This document shows positions 1 through 5,938 of a stretch of DNA of 8,995 bases, in pieces (the stretch's first letter is position 1; every line of letters begins with the position of its first letter). Source of the stretch: Hyphomicrobiales bacterium (GTDB taxonomy: Bacteria; Pseudomonadota; Alphaproteobacteria; Rhizobiales; CAYWUX01); the NCBI GenBank assembly GCA_028279265.1, contig JANQOC010000398.1, forward strand, positions 1-8,995, in the 5' to 3' direction. The position numbers and the translations under genes were made by a program. The notes beneath the pieces were generated by a model that saw nothing but the letters and a program-made list of their open reading frames with translations, had not been told where the DNA came from and searched no databases.

Positions 1-2
1 CC

Positions 3-569
3 TGAGCTCAGCAGTTCATCTATGTACCGCCTGACCAGATCCGAGAGATCCCGTTCGGAAACTCCGTTCTCTATTTCACCGGCAAGTTCTGGACAGGATT
101 TCTGGATCACCTGAACCTGCGGACACCGTTTGCGGATTTCTTCGGGATAGACGGCGGACTCGGTAGTTTTGGTTGTCGCAAAAATTGCGACACTCTCGGT
201 ATTGAATTTCTGCGGATATTGGGGCTCGGTAATGGCCCAGGGCGTCTGGGTGGCGGCTTCCACGGTCGGTGCAATTATGCCAAGTACGTTGTGGTCAGCC
301 CAGCGGCTGCCCGGAAGCCAGTTCTGTTGCAGTGTGCGACAGGCAACAGCGGTTGCGGTGTTGCAGGCAAGGATGACCAGACGGGCGCCGCGGGAAAAAA
401 GTGTTTCGACACCCTGGCGCGTGAGTTCAACGATTTCATCGGACGTGCGGTTGCCATAGGGTGCGTTGCCGTGATCTCCCAGATAGATCAGAGATTCGGT
501 CGGCATACGTTCTTCAATGGAGCGAAATATGGTCAGCCCGCCATAGCCTGAGTCAAAAAATCCTATCAT
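3..569 (-). CDS. murI: Glutamate racemase, N-terminal 189 residues (3' end outside window)
   Basis: Interconverts L- and D-glutamate in the cytoplasm, without cofactor, to supply D-Glu for peptidoglycan. The frame is open from the ATG at 567-569 to the left edge, so the gene is cut by the window and not broken. The start gives MIGFFDSGYGGLT at residues 1-13, matching the family's FDSGxGGL motif with the catalytic-site Asp6/Ser7. The YLGDHGNAPYG stretch at 29-39 and CNTATA at 69-74, with the first catalytic Cys69, are also typical. VAIFATTKTTESAVY matches the usual 'LATxxTxxSxxY' segment. The second catalytic cysteine (family GCTH motif) would lie beyond the edge. The usual length is about 260-290 residues, so roughly 75-100 are missing. 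It lies 58 bases downstream of fabI on the same strand, so cotranscription is possible. The Shine-Dalgarno is weak (GGA about 8 bases upstream). Confidence 0.93.
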   Translation of the reverse strand, partial: MIGFFDSGYGGLTIFRSIEERMPTESLIYLGDHGNAPYGNRTSDEIVELTRQGVETLFSRGARLVILACNTATAVACRTLQQNWLPGSRWADHNVLGIIAPTVEAATQTPWAITEPQYPQKFNTESVAIFATTKTTESAVYPEEIRKRCPQVQVIQKSCPELAGEIENGVSERDLSDLVRRYIDELLSS

Positions 570-627
570 TTCAACGATCCAAATCGGTGTCGACAGGAGC
601 TTACAAGCCGCTATGGCCAAAAAATGG

Positions 628-1491
628 CTATTCGGCCGCTTCAGACGGATTGGCTACGGAACTGTTTTCACCGTAATTGTCCAGGGTTTCAGGACGCGGA
701 ATGGCAATATTATGATATCCGCAGTCGGCGAAATGAACTTCACCCGTTACTGCACCTGACAAATCCGACAATAAATACAGAGCCGATCCGCCGATTTCGT
801 CAAGGGTCGGTGTACGTCTCAGCGGCGAGTGGGCTTTCTGATAGTTGAACAGTACCCGGGCATCCGAAATACCGGCTCCGGCAAGAGTCCGCATAGGACC
901 GGCGGACAGGGCGTTGACACGAATTCTTTGAGGGCCCAGATCTTCGGACAGATAGCGGACACTGGCTTCAAGCGCGGCTTTGGCAACACCCATCACATTA
1001 TAGCGGGGAACAACCTGGGTTGCGCCGGCAAATGTCAGAGTCAGGAGACTTCCGCCATCTTTCATGAGTTCGGACGCACGCTTTGAAACCTCGGTAAAAG
1101 AGAAGCAGGAGATGATCATCGTCTGCGTGAAATTTTCACGGGTCGTGTCGGCATATTTGCCTTTGAGCTCGTTGCGGTCTGAAAAGGCCAAGGCATGGAC
1201 AACAAAGTCGAGTTCTCCCCATTTCTTTGAAATGGCTGCGAAGACATTGTCGACGCTTTCGAGATCCATAACGTCGCAGGGTTCGATAATTTCCGAACCA
1301 ATCGATTCCGCAAGGGGCACGGCACGGCGGCCGAATGCATTTCCCTGATAGGAAAATGCCAGCTTTGCTCCGTGATCCGAGAGTGTTTTTGCAATTCCCC
1401 AAGCGATTGATCGATCATTGGCGACACCCATGATCAGGCCTTTTTTGCCCGCCATCAATTGGGGGACCGACTTATCTTCTGTAGAACTCAT
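628..1491 (-). CDS. fabI: Enoyl-ACP reductase [NADH], FabI type
   Basis: Reduces trans-2-enoyl-ACP to acyl-ACP, the last step of each round of type II fatty acid synthesis. This is a 287-residue short-chain dehydrogenase fold protein. The nucleotide-binding loop GVANDRSIAWGIA is at 22-34. The catalytic Tyr164-x6-Lys171 lies in YNVMGVAK, and SAGPMRTLAGAGI at 196-208 forms the substrate-loop region. Phe154 occupies the place of E. coli FabI Tyr146, as in InhA. I chose the ATG at 1489-1491 because a GGAAG lies just upstream. A TTG at 1507-1509 would add six residues, and an ATG at 1453-1455 would give a length (275) nearer the usual 258-275 but has no visible ribosome site. There is a non-conserved, acidic C-terminal tail of about 25 residues. 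It lies about 60 bases after fabB, consistent with the known irr/fabA-fabB-fabI neighbourhood of alphaproteobacteria. Confidence 0.96.
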   Translation of the reverse strand: MSSTEDKSVPQLMAGKKGLIMGVANDRSIAWGIAKTLSDHGAKLAFSYQGNAFGRRAVPLAESIGSEIIEPCDVMDLESVDNVFAAISKKWGELDFVVHALAFSDRNELKGKYADTTRENFTQTMIISCFSFTEVSKRASELMKDGGSLLTLTFAGATQVVPRYNVMGVAKAALEASVRYLSEDLGPQRIRVNALSAGPMRTLAGAGISDARVLFNYQKAHSPLRRTPTLDEIGGSALYLLSDLSGAVTGEVHFADCGYHNIAIPRPETLDNYGENSSVANPSEAAE

Positions 1492-1552
1492 GACTTCCGT
1501 GCCCAGCAATTATGGTTAATGTCTTTCGGTTCGGACCCTTGGCCTGACCGTC

Positions 1553-2770
1553 TTAACCATTGTATTTTCGATAAACCAATGTTGCGTTTGTTCCGCCAAA
1601 TCCAAAGCTATTCGACATAACACAGTTAACATCCTGATCATCCATACGATTCAGAACGATGGGTACATCTTCAAATTCCGGATCCAGCTCCTCAATATTG
1701 GCAGATTCGCAGATGAATCCATTATTCATCATGAGAAGGCTGTAAATCGATTCCTGTACCCCGGTCGCACCGAGAGAATGGCCGGTCAGGGATTTTGTCG
1801 CGGAAATCGCCGGAATATCTTTTCCAAATACCTCCCGAATGGCTTCGATTTCCTTCAGATCTCCAATCGGTGTCGAGGTGCCATGGGGATTGATATAATC
1901 GACCTTGTCTTCAACACCTTCCAGTGCCAGCTGCATGCACCTTACTGCGCCTTCACCCGAAGGCTGCACCATATCGAAACCGTCGGAATTGGCGCCGTAA
2001 CCCACAACTTCGGCATAAATTTTGGCGCCCCGCGCCTTGGCGTGTTCAAGTTCCTCGAGAACGAGGACGCCGGCACCGCCGGCAATAACAAAGCCGTCGC
2101 GGTTGACATCATAAGCGCGACTGGCCGTTTCCGGTGTGTCGTTGAATTTTGACGACATCGCATTCATGCCATCGAACAATACGGACAGTGTCCAGTCCAG
2201 TTCTTCGCCGCCGCCCGCAAACACGATATCCTGCTTGCCCCACTGTATCAGTTCCGAAGCGTTGCCGATGCAGTGTGCCGACGTGGAACAGGCTGATGAA
2301 ATTGAATAATTGACACCCTTGATGCCGAACGGGGTCGCAAGGGTCGCCGAATTGGTGCTGGACATGGATTTTGGAACTTCAAAGGGGCCGACTTTTTTCG
2401 GTCCTCTTTCCCGGGTCGTATCCGCAGCATGTACGATGGCCTTTGTGGAAGGACCGCCGGAGCCCATTATAAGTCCGGTCTTCTCGTGCGAGATCTCATC
2501 TTCCGACAAACCGGCATCGACAATCGCCTGTTCCATGGCGATATAATTCCAGGCGGCACCGGCCCCCATGAAACGTCTTTTTTTTCGCTCCAGGGCCGTT
2601 TCCCAATCCAGTGTCGGGGCCCCGTGGACCTGGCTTCTGAAACCCAGCTCGGCATAATCGTCGGCTTTGACAATGCCCGACTTCGCTTCTCTCAATGAGG
2701 CTAGGACTTCCTGAACATTGTTTCCAATGGAGGACACAATGCCCATGCCGGTAACCACCACACGTCTCAT
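1553..2770 (-). CDS. fabB: 3-oxoacyl-ACP synthase I (KAS I)
   Basis: Condenses malonyl-ACP with acyl-ACP. FabB is the form needed to elongate the cis-3-decenoyl-ACP made by FabA, so it commits carbon to unsaturated fatty acids. This is a 405-residue thiolase-fold protein of normal length. The active-site cysteine is Cys161 in SSACSTSAHCIG. The two histidines are His296 (NPHGTSTPIGD) and His331 (SLTGHSLGATG), with Lys326 in TKSLTGH. The C-terminal NSFGFGGTNA signature is present. The start ATG at 2768-2770 gives MRRVVVTGMGIVSS, exactly the family N-terminus, and has an AGAGG 7 bases upstream. It follows fabA by 93 bases, a gap that contains a strong inverted repeat. FabF is the main alternative, but the Cys-His-His context and the fabA neighbour favour FabB. 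Confidence 0.97.
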   Translation of the reverse strand: MRRVVVTGMGIVSSIGNNVQEVLASLREAKSGIVKADDYAELGFRSQVHGAPTLDWETALERKKRRFMGAGAAWNYIAMEQAIVDAGLSEDEISHEKTGLIMGSGGPSTKAIVHAADTTRERGPKKVGPFEVPKSMSSTNSATLATPFGIKGVNYSISSACSTSAHCIGNASELIQWGKQDIVFAGGGEELDWTLSVLFDGMNAMSSKFNDTPETASRAYDVNRDGFVIAGGAGVLVLEELEHAKARGAKIYAEVVGYGANSDGFDMVQPSGEGAVRCMQLALEGVEDKVDYINPHGTSTPIGDLKEIEAIREVFGKDIPAISATKSLTGHSLGATGVQESIYSLLMMNNGFICESANIEELDPEFEDVPIVLNRMDDQDVNCVMSNSFGFGGTNATLVYRKYNG

Positions 2771-2791
2771 TTTAAACCTCTAAACTATTCC

Positions 2792-2824
2792 CGGCACGCC
2801 GCTATAAACTTTTTCGGTGTGCCG
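2792..2824 (-). other. Inverted repeat (hairpin) between fabA and fabB
   Basis: The arms CGGCACGCCG (2792-2801) and CGGTGTGCCG (2815-2824) are complementary over 10 positions with one non-Watson-Crick pair, around a 13-base loop. In fab mRNA (minus strand) the odd pair is A-C; in a plus-strand transcript it would be G-U. The structure ends about 10 bases before the fabB Shine-Dalgarno and is not followed by a U run, so it does not look like a standard terminator. It could be an mRNA-stability or attenuation element that sets FabA:FabB ratios. That role is inference. Confidence 0.55.
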
Positions 2825-2863
2825 CCCAAACTTGTAATCAGAAGGTGTGTCAACAATCAGATT

Positions 2864-3394
2864 TCATGAAGCCGTTTCGGTTGCCGGTTCGTCTGAGAAC
2901 AGGCCGACGCGCAGATCCTTGGCGGTGTATATTACATTTCCGTCAGCTTTGAGTTGACCGTCTCCGATACCCAGGATCAGCTTCCTTTGAATGACACGCT
3001 TCAGATCCACAATATATTGAAGATTCTTCACGTCCGGCAGTACCATTCCGGTAAATTTAACTTCACCCACGCTGAGCGCCCGTCCGCGTCCCGGTGAGCC
3101 TAGCCAGCCCAGGAAAAATCCCAGCATCTGCCAGAGTGCATCCAAACCGAGGCATCCGGGCATAACGGGATCCCCCTGGAAGTGACAAGAAAAAAACCAG
3201 AGATCAGGCTTTATATCCAGTTCTGCGACAATTTGCCCTTTGTCATACTGACCGCCGGATTCTGTGATACTGGAAATACGATCAAACATGAGCATCGGCG
3301 GCAGCGGCAACTGAGCGTTACCTTCACCAAAGAGTTCGCCTCGCCCACATGCCAGAAGATCCTCATATTCAAAACTTGAACGGCGTTCCGCCAT
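2864..3394 (-). CDS. fabA: 3-hydroxydecanoyl-ACP dehydratase/isomerase
   Basis: Dehydrates 3-hydroxydecanoyl-ACP to trans-2-decenoyl-ACP and isomerises part of it to cis-3-decenoyl-ACP, the branch point for anaerobic-type unsaturated fatty acid synthesis. The 176-residue single hot-dog domain matches the usual length of about 171. The active-site residues are His71 in CHFQGDPVMPGCLGLDALWQM-type context and Asp85 (E. coli His70/Asp84). LPLPPMLMFDRI near residues 29-40 is also typical. The start ATG at 3392-3394 gives MAERRSSFEYEDLLACGRGELFG-like family sequence. A GGAG lies about 11 bases upstream, slightly far for a ribosome site. It is the first gene of the fabA-fabB-fabI set and is divergent from irr. 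Confidence 0.96.
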   Translation of the reverse strand: MAERRSSFEYEDLLACGRGELFGEGNAQLPLPPMLMFDRISSITESGGQYDKGQIVAELDIKPDLWFFSCHFQGDPVMPGCLGLDALWQMLGFFLGWLGSPGRGRALSVGEVKFTGMVLPDVKNLQYIVDLKRVIQRKLILGIGDGQLKADGNVIYTAKDLRVGLFSDEPATETAS

Positions 3395-3447
3395 ATTTTT
3401 TCAAACTCCACCCTCATCATCAGTTCAATTGCGAACCAATCAAACAC

Positions 3448-3462
3448 TGATTAACAGAGTCA
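3448..3462. promoter_or_regulatory. TGA-N9-TCA motif, possible iron-responsive operator upstream of fabA
   Basis: TGATTAACAGAGTCA fits the TGA-N9-TCA pattern described for rhizobial iron-responsive operators bound by RirA. It sits 54-68 bases before the fabA start and touches the candidate -10 at 3462-3467. Only six bases are fixed, so a chance match in this region is plausible. No rirA gene is visible in the window. It should be read as a candidate only. Confidence 0.22.
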
Positions 3463-3470
3463 TTATCACA
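3462..3470 (-). promoter_or_regulatory. Candidate extended -10 promoter for fabA operon
   Basis: Read on the minus strand, TGTGATAAT combines an extended -10 TGn with a GATAAT hexamer (five of six to TATAAT). A convincing -35 at 16-18 bases is lacking; the nearest is TTTTGA at a 15-base spacing. It would start the transcript near 3455 and leave a leader of about 60 bases before the fabA ATG. No other convincing promoter was found for the fab genes in this gap. Confidence 0.3.
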
Positions 3471-3576
3471 GAACCTCATGCATCAAAAGAGGTGGAAATT
3501 GGCAATAGCAGTCTGTAGGGACAAAATTTTGCATTTTTATTGAAAATCTGCCTTATTTGGCCCAGCTTTAAGTATA

Positions 3577-3605
3577 TTGCACTTTCAATACTCAATCTCT
3601 ATATT
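3577..3605 (+). promoter_or_regulatory. Sigma70-like promoter for irr
   Basis: A -35 TTGCAC (3577-3582), a 17-base spacer and a -10 TATATT (3600-3605) give a good housekeeping-type promoter reading toward irr. The expected start site is near 3612, leaving a 5' leader of about 77 bases. The surrounding sequence is AT-rich. It also lies within about 200 bases of the fabA start on the other strand, so a regulator bound here could act on both directions. Confidence 0.55.
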
Positions 3606-3635
3606 TAAAGCTTATAAAAGAAACGACTTGTTTTG

Positions 3636-3670
3636 GTCTTTTCTTCGGCAAAAAGCGCCGGGAAACAGAC
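3636..3670 (+). other. Imperfect hairpin in the predicted irr 5' leader
   Basis: The arms GTCTTTTCTTCGGC (3636-3649) and GCCGGGAAACAGAC (3657-3670) pair over 14 positions around a 7-base AAAAAGC loop: ten Watson-Crick pairs, two T-G wobbles and two mismatches. The stem base is 18 bases before the irr ATG. The wobbles pair only in a plus-strand RNA, so the fold suits the irr transcript. The irr ribosome site is poor (no clear GGAGG), so a leader structure could affect its translation. Function is inferred. Confidence 0.4.
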
Positions 3671-3688
3671 AAGTTTTGAGAACCCTGG

Positions 3689-4111
3689 ATGAGTGAATCT
3701 CAGTCGAGCACGAGAGTGAAAAAAATACTGAGAAAAGCAGGATTGCGCCCCACGCGCCAGCGGACCGAATTAGGAAATCTGTTGTTCGGATCCGGCGATC
3801 GGCATGTAACCGCCGAAATGCTGCACGAGGAGGCCATCGCCCACAATATTCATGTGTCGCTGGCGACGGTTTACAATACACTTCACCACTTCAAGGAAGC
3901 CGGTCTTCTCAGAGAACTTCCCGTGAATGGGGCAAAGACGTTTTTTGATACAAATCTGACGAGCCATCATCATTTCTACAATGAGAAAGATGGCAAATTG
4001 ACAGATATCCCTTCCAATGAAATGGAAATCTCCGGTTTGCCCGCAGCGCCTCCAGGGAAGCGGATTTCCCGCGTGGATATTGTCGTCAGAATAGAAAACG
4101 ATGAAGACTAG
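3689..4111 (+). CDS. irr: Iron response regulator Irr (Fur family)
   Basis: A global regulator of iron and haem metabolism in alphaproteobacteria. It senses haem made at ferrochelatase and binds DNA mainly when iron is low. It has 140 residues. A winged-helix N-terminal part starts at RKAGLRPTRQR (15-25), includes the Irr-typical GDRHVTAEMLHEEA (36-49), and has the recognition helix in VSLATVYNTLHHF (56-68). The dimerisation part has KTFFDTN (83-89) and the triple histidine 93-95, the haem/metal-binding HHH region of Irr. Sequence runs on to LTDIPS, as in Irr and not Fur. There is no cysteine at all, so the GCP haem-regulatory motif of Bradyrhizobium Irr is absent. The start ATG is fixed by an in-frame stop at 3677-3679. 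It is divergent from fabA and converges on the SH3 gene. Confidence 0.93.
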   Translation: MSESQSSTRVKKILRKAGLRPTRQRTELGNLLFGSGDRHVTAEMLHEEAIAHNIHVSLATVYNTLHHFKEAGLLRELPVNGAKTFFDTNLTSHHHFYNEKDGKLTDIPSNEMEISGLPAAPPGKRISRVDIVVRIENDED

Positions 4112-4128
4112 GCGCTTTCCGCCAGCGC
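4112..4128. terminator. Small hairpin between convergent irr and SH3-protein genes
   Basis: GCGCT (4112-4116) and AGCGC (4124-4128) form a 5-bp GC stem with a 7-base loop, starting directly after the irr stop and ending just before the stop of the opposing gene. The position suits a bidirectional terminator, but neither side has a proper U run. Low confidence. Confidence 0.28.
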
Positions 4129-4130
4129 TA

Positions 4131-4730
4131 TCAGTTGATTGATTCGCCGCGATAGACACCCCACAGCTTTTCCTGTTCGATCCATCCTTCAAACTTGTCG
4201 ACGGATACGTTGCACCAGGATCCATTGCAATTGTTGATGTTCGCGACGACACCGGCTTCCAGCAATGCAATCACCTTGGATGAATTGTTCCGCGAATTCC
4301 GCAGAGGTGTATTTTGATCGAGTTTATCGGCGTTGCCCGCCGTCAGATTTGACCAGGGAACGATCAGAGCCGTTCTCCGTCCTGAGAGCAGGCTGAAATA
4401 AATCCAGCCATCATTGCCCTCCGCATCCCGAACGCGCCGCCAGTGGTCCGTTTCACCGATAACTTCGACAGGCAGACCTGCATGGCGATAGACCCAGATA
4501 ATTCGATGATCCTGTCCCGGACCTTTACGCAAGTTGACCTTGTCGGCCTTCAGGCTCACAAATCTGGGAATGGGGAGGCCACTCTTCCCTTTTCTTAATT
4601 CGGTAGCTTGAATTTGATCCTGGGCCTGCAGCGGTTGTCCGGCACTTAACCATCCAACGGAAAAAAACAGCGATAGACAAAGGACAATCGGCTGAATTCT
4701 GTTATATATTTCCGATCTGTGCTTGGTCAT
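4131..4730 (-). CDS. Exported protein with two bacterial SH3-like domains
   Basis: Probably a periplasmic or envelope protein; SH3-like domains of this kind usually bind peptidoglycan or peptides. It has 199 residues. The N-terminus is basic, then hydrophobic (residues 14-30), with a likely signal peptidase site after LQA (34-36). The first SH3 unit is around 58-116 (KVNLRKGPG, then HWRRVRD and GWIYFSLLSG). The second is around 138-190 (TPLRNSRNNSSK, then SWCNVSVDKFEGWIE). The second unit has two cysteines, Cys168 and Cys173, that could form a disulfide outside the cytoplasm. The ATG at 4728-4730 is chosen over a TTG at 4746-4748 because AGGA lies 6 bases upstream. It is divergent from the dehydrogenase, a pairing I recall as common in alphaproteobacteria. 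Exact function unknown. Confidence 0.88.
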   Translation of the reverse strand: MTKHRSEIYNRIQPIVLCLSLFFSVGWLSAGQPLQAQDQIQATELRKGKSGLPIPRFVSLKADKVNLRKGPGQDHRIIWVYRHAGLPVEVIGETDHWRRVRDAEGNDGWIYFSLLSGRRTALIVPWSNLTAGNADKLDQNTPLRNSRNNSSKVIALLEAGVVANINNCNGSWCNVSVDKFEGWIEQEKLWGVYRGESIN

Positions 4731-4771
4731 GCTAGATCCTGTGGGCAATCAGTCGCTGAAACTTTATTTCG

Positions 4772-4781
4772 ATTGATCAAT
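4772..4781. repeat. Perfect 10-base palindrome in divergent intergenic region
   Basis: ATTGATCAAT reads the same on both strands. It lies 42 bases upstream of the SH3-protein ATG, where an operator for the divergent pair could sit. It is AT-rich, so a chance origin is possible. Confidence 0.3.
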
Positions 4782-4820
4782 TCACTGCATTCTGTTCGAT
4801 TTAGTCTGAATAGTTATTTA

Positions 4821-4832
4821 ACAATCAATTGT
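4821..4832. repeat. Inverted repeat ACAAT-N2-ATTGT before the dehydrogenase
   Basis: ACAATCAATTGT has perfect 5-base arms around a 2-base centre, 45 bases before the dehydrogenase ATG. It resembles the nearby ATTGATCAAT palindrome (shared ATTG/CAAT arms). Both might bind one regulator, but this is a weak AT-rich signal. Confidence 0.28.
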
Positions 4833-4876
4833 ACAGGCCAAGATGAACACAAAATAGTGGCTAAACAGGTGCGAAG

Positions 4877-5869
4877 ATGACAACCGACAAAGTACTCGTC
4901 CACATTACCCGTCGCCTGCCGGAAGTTGTGGAAACACGCATGCGCGAATTGTTTGAGGCTCGTTTGAGCCTCGATGACAAACCGATGTCAACCGAAGAAC
5001 TTATCGACGCCGTCAAGACTGCGGATGTGCTGGTTCCGACGGTCACGGACAGAATTGACAAGACTGTATTAAGTCAGGCGGGTCCAAAACTTAAACTGAT
5101 CGCGAACTTTGGAACGGGTGTTGACAATATCGATCTGGAGACAGCCAGAAATCTGGGCATTACCGTAACCAACACCCCCGGTGTCCTCACCGAGGATACG
5201 GCGGACATGACCATGGCCCTCATCCTTGCGGTCCCGCGGCGACTGGCTGAAGGTACGATTTATCTTAAAAACCATAACGAGGATTGGGAAGGCTGGTCCC
5301 CGACCTGGATGCTGGGACACCGGATTTTCGGAAAACGTCTTGGAATTATCGGTCTGGGCCACATCGGTCAGGCTGTGGCGCGGCGGGCCCGCGCCTTCGG
5401 CCTGCAAATCCATTACCACAATCGCAATCGAGTGGCGGAGGATATCGAGAACGAACTGGAAGCCACTTATTGGGACAGCCTGGACCAGATGCTGGCGCGA
5501 ATGGACATCATATCGGTAAACTGTCCCCACACGCCGGCCACCTATCATCTCCTGTCCGCTCGAAGGCTGAAACTCCTTAAGCCCACGGCCTACATTGTCA
5601 ATACGGCCCGGGGCGAAATAATTGATGAAAACGCGATGGCGCGCATGATCGAGTCGGGAGAAATCGCCGGCGCCGGGCTCGATGTTTTTGAACATGAACC
5701 GGCCATCAATCCGAAGCTCCTCAACAGCGACCGTGTCGTGGCCCTGCCACATATGAGTTCGGCAACCATCGAAGGGCGCATCGATATGGGTGAAAAGGTC
5801 ATCATCAATATCAAGACCTTCCTTGACGGGCACACTCCTCCGGACCGCGTTTATTCAGCAATGTTCTAA
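4877..5869 (+). CDS. D-2-hydroxyacid dehydrogenase (glyoxylate/hydroxypyruvate reductase, D-glycerate dehydrogenase type)
   Basis: Cytoplasmic NAD(P)H-dependent reductase, likely converting glyoxylate to glycolate or hydroxypyruvate to D-glycerate. The 330-residue length is normal. The outer lid domain comes first, with the substrate-binding loop NFGTGVDNID at 77-86. The Rossmann domain follows, with GLGHIG at 159-164. The catalytic Arg/Glu/His set is Arg245 (NTARGEIID), Glu274 (FEHEP) and His292 (LPHMSSAT). After the second Rossmann strand, the family's NAD-selecting acidic residue is absent and HNRNR (181-185) stands there, which suggests possible NADPH use. The start has an AGGTG 5 bases upstream. 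There are no cofactor-pathway neighbours, so the physiological substrate is uncertain; a 3-phosphoglycerate dehydrogenase is less likely because no ACT domain is present. Confidence 0.92.
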   Translation: MTTDKVLVHITRRLPEVVETRMRELFEARLSLDDKPMSTEELIDAVKTADVLVPTVTDRIDKTVLSQAGPKLKLIANFGTGVDNIDLETARNLGITVTNTPGVLTEDTADMTMALILAVPRRLAEGTIYLKNHNEDWEGWSPTWMLGHRIFGKRLGIIGLGHIGQAVARRARAFGLQIHYHNRNRVAEDIENELEATYWDSLDQMLARMDIISVNCPHTPATYHLLSARRLKLLKPTAYIVNTARGEIIDENAMARMIESGEIAGAGLDVFEHEPAINPKLLNSDRVVALPHMSSATIEGRIDMGEKVIINIKTFLDGHTPPDRVYSAMF

Positions 5870-5938
5870 GCCCGCAGTTCAGCCCGTTTTACCGATAGAT
5901 GGTTCTCTTCCCACCATTACGGGGAAAATAAGCTGATG

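Noticed and set aside
588..595. TGTCGACA palindrome upstream of murI
   Set aside because: An isolated 8-base palindrome with no repeat partner or promoter context; expected by chance.
1182..1190. FabI Ala102 at the position of E. coli Gly93, where substitutions give triclosan resistance
   Set aside because: Ala is normal at this position in many FabI proteins, including triclosan-sensitive ones such as S. aureus FabI, so it is not evidence of resistance.
1527..1550. Imperfect inverted repeat (CGGTTCGG / CCTGACCG) just after the fabB stop
   Set aside because: 8-base arms with one mismatch and one wobble on the plus strand, and two mismatches in the fab mRNA; no U run. Too weak to call a terminator.
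3770..4270. Open frame of 166 codons antisense to irr
   Set aside because: It overlaps irr and the 3' end of the SH3 gene on the other frame, with no family features; it is a shadow frame.
5069..5833. Long open frame of 254 codons opposite the hydroxyacid dehydrogenase
   Set aside because: It is fully antisense to a well-supported gene, has no recognisable domain, and is a by-product of that gene's codon usage.
5883..5923. Possible bidirectional terminator between the dehydrogenase and moeB (CCCGT...ACGGG with inner ATGGT...ACCAT)
   Set aside because: The inner 5-bp stem and outer stem are separated by a large asymmetric bulge and there is no U run on either strand. The location is right but the structure is poor.
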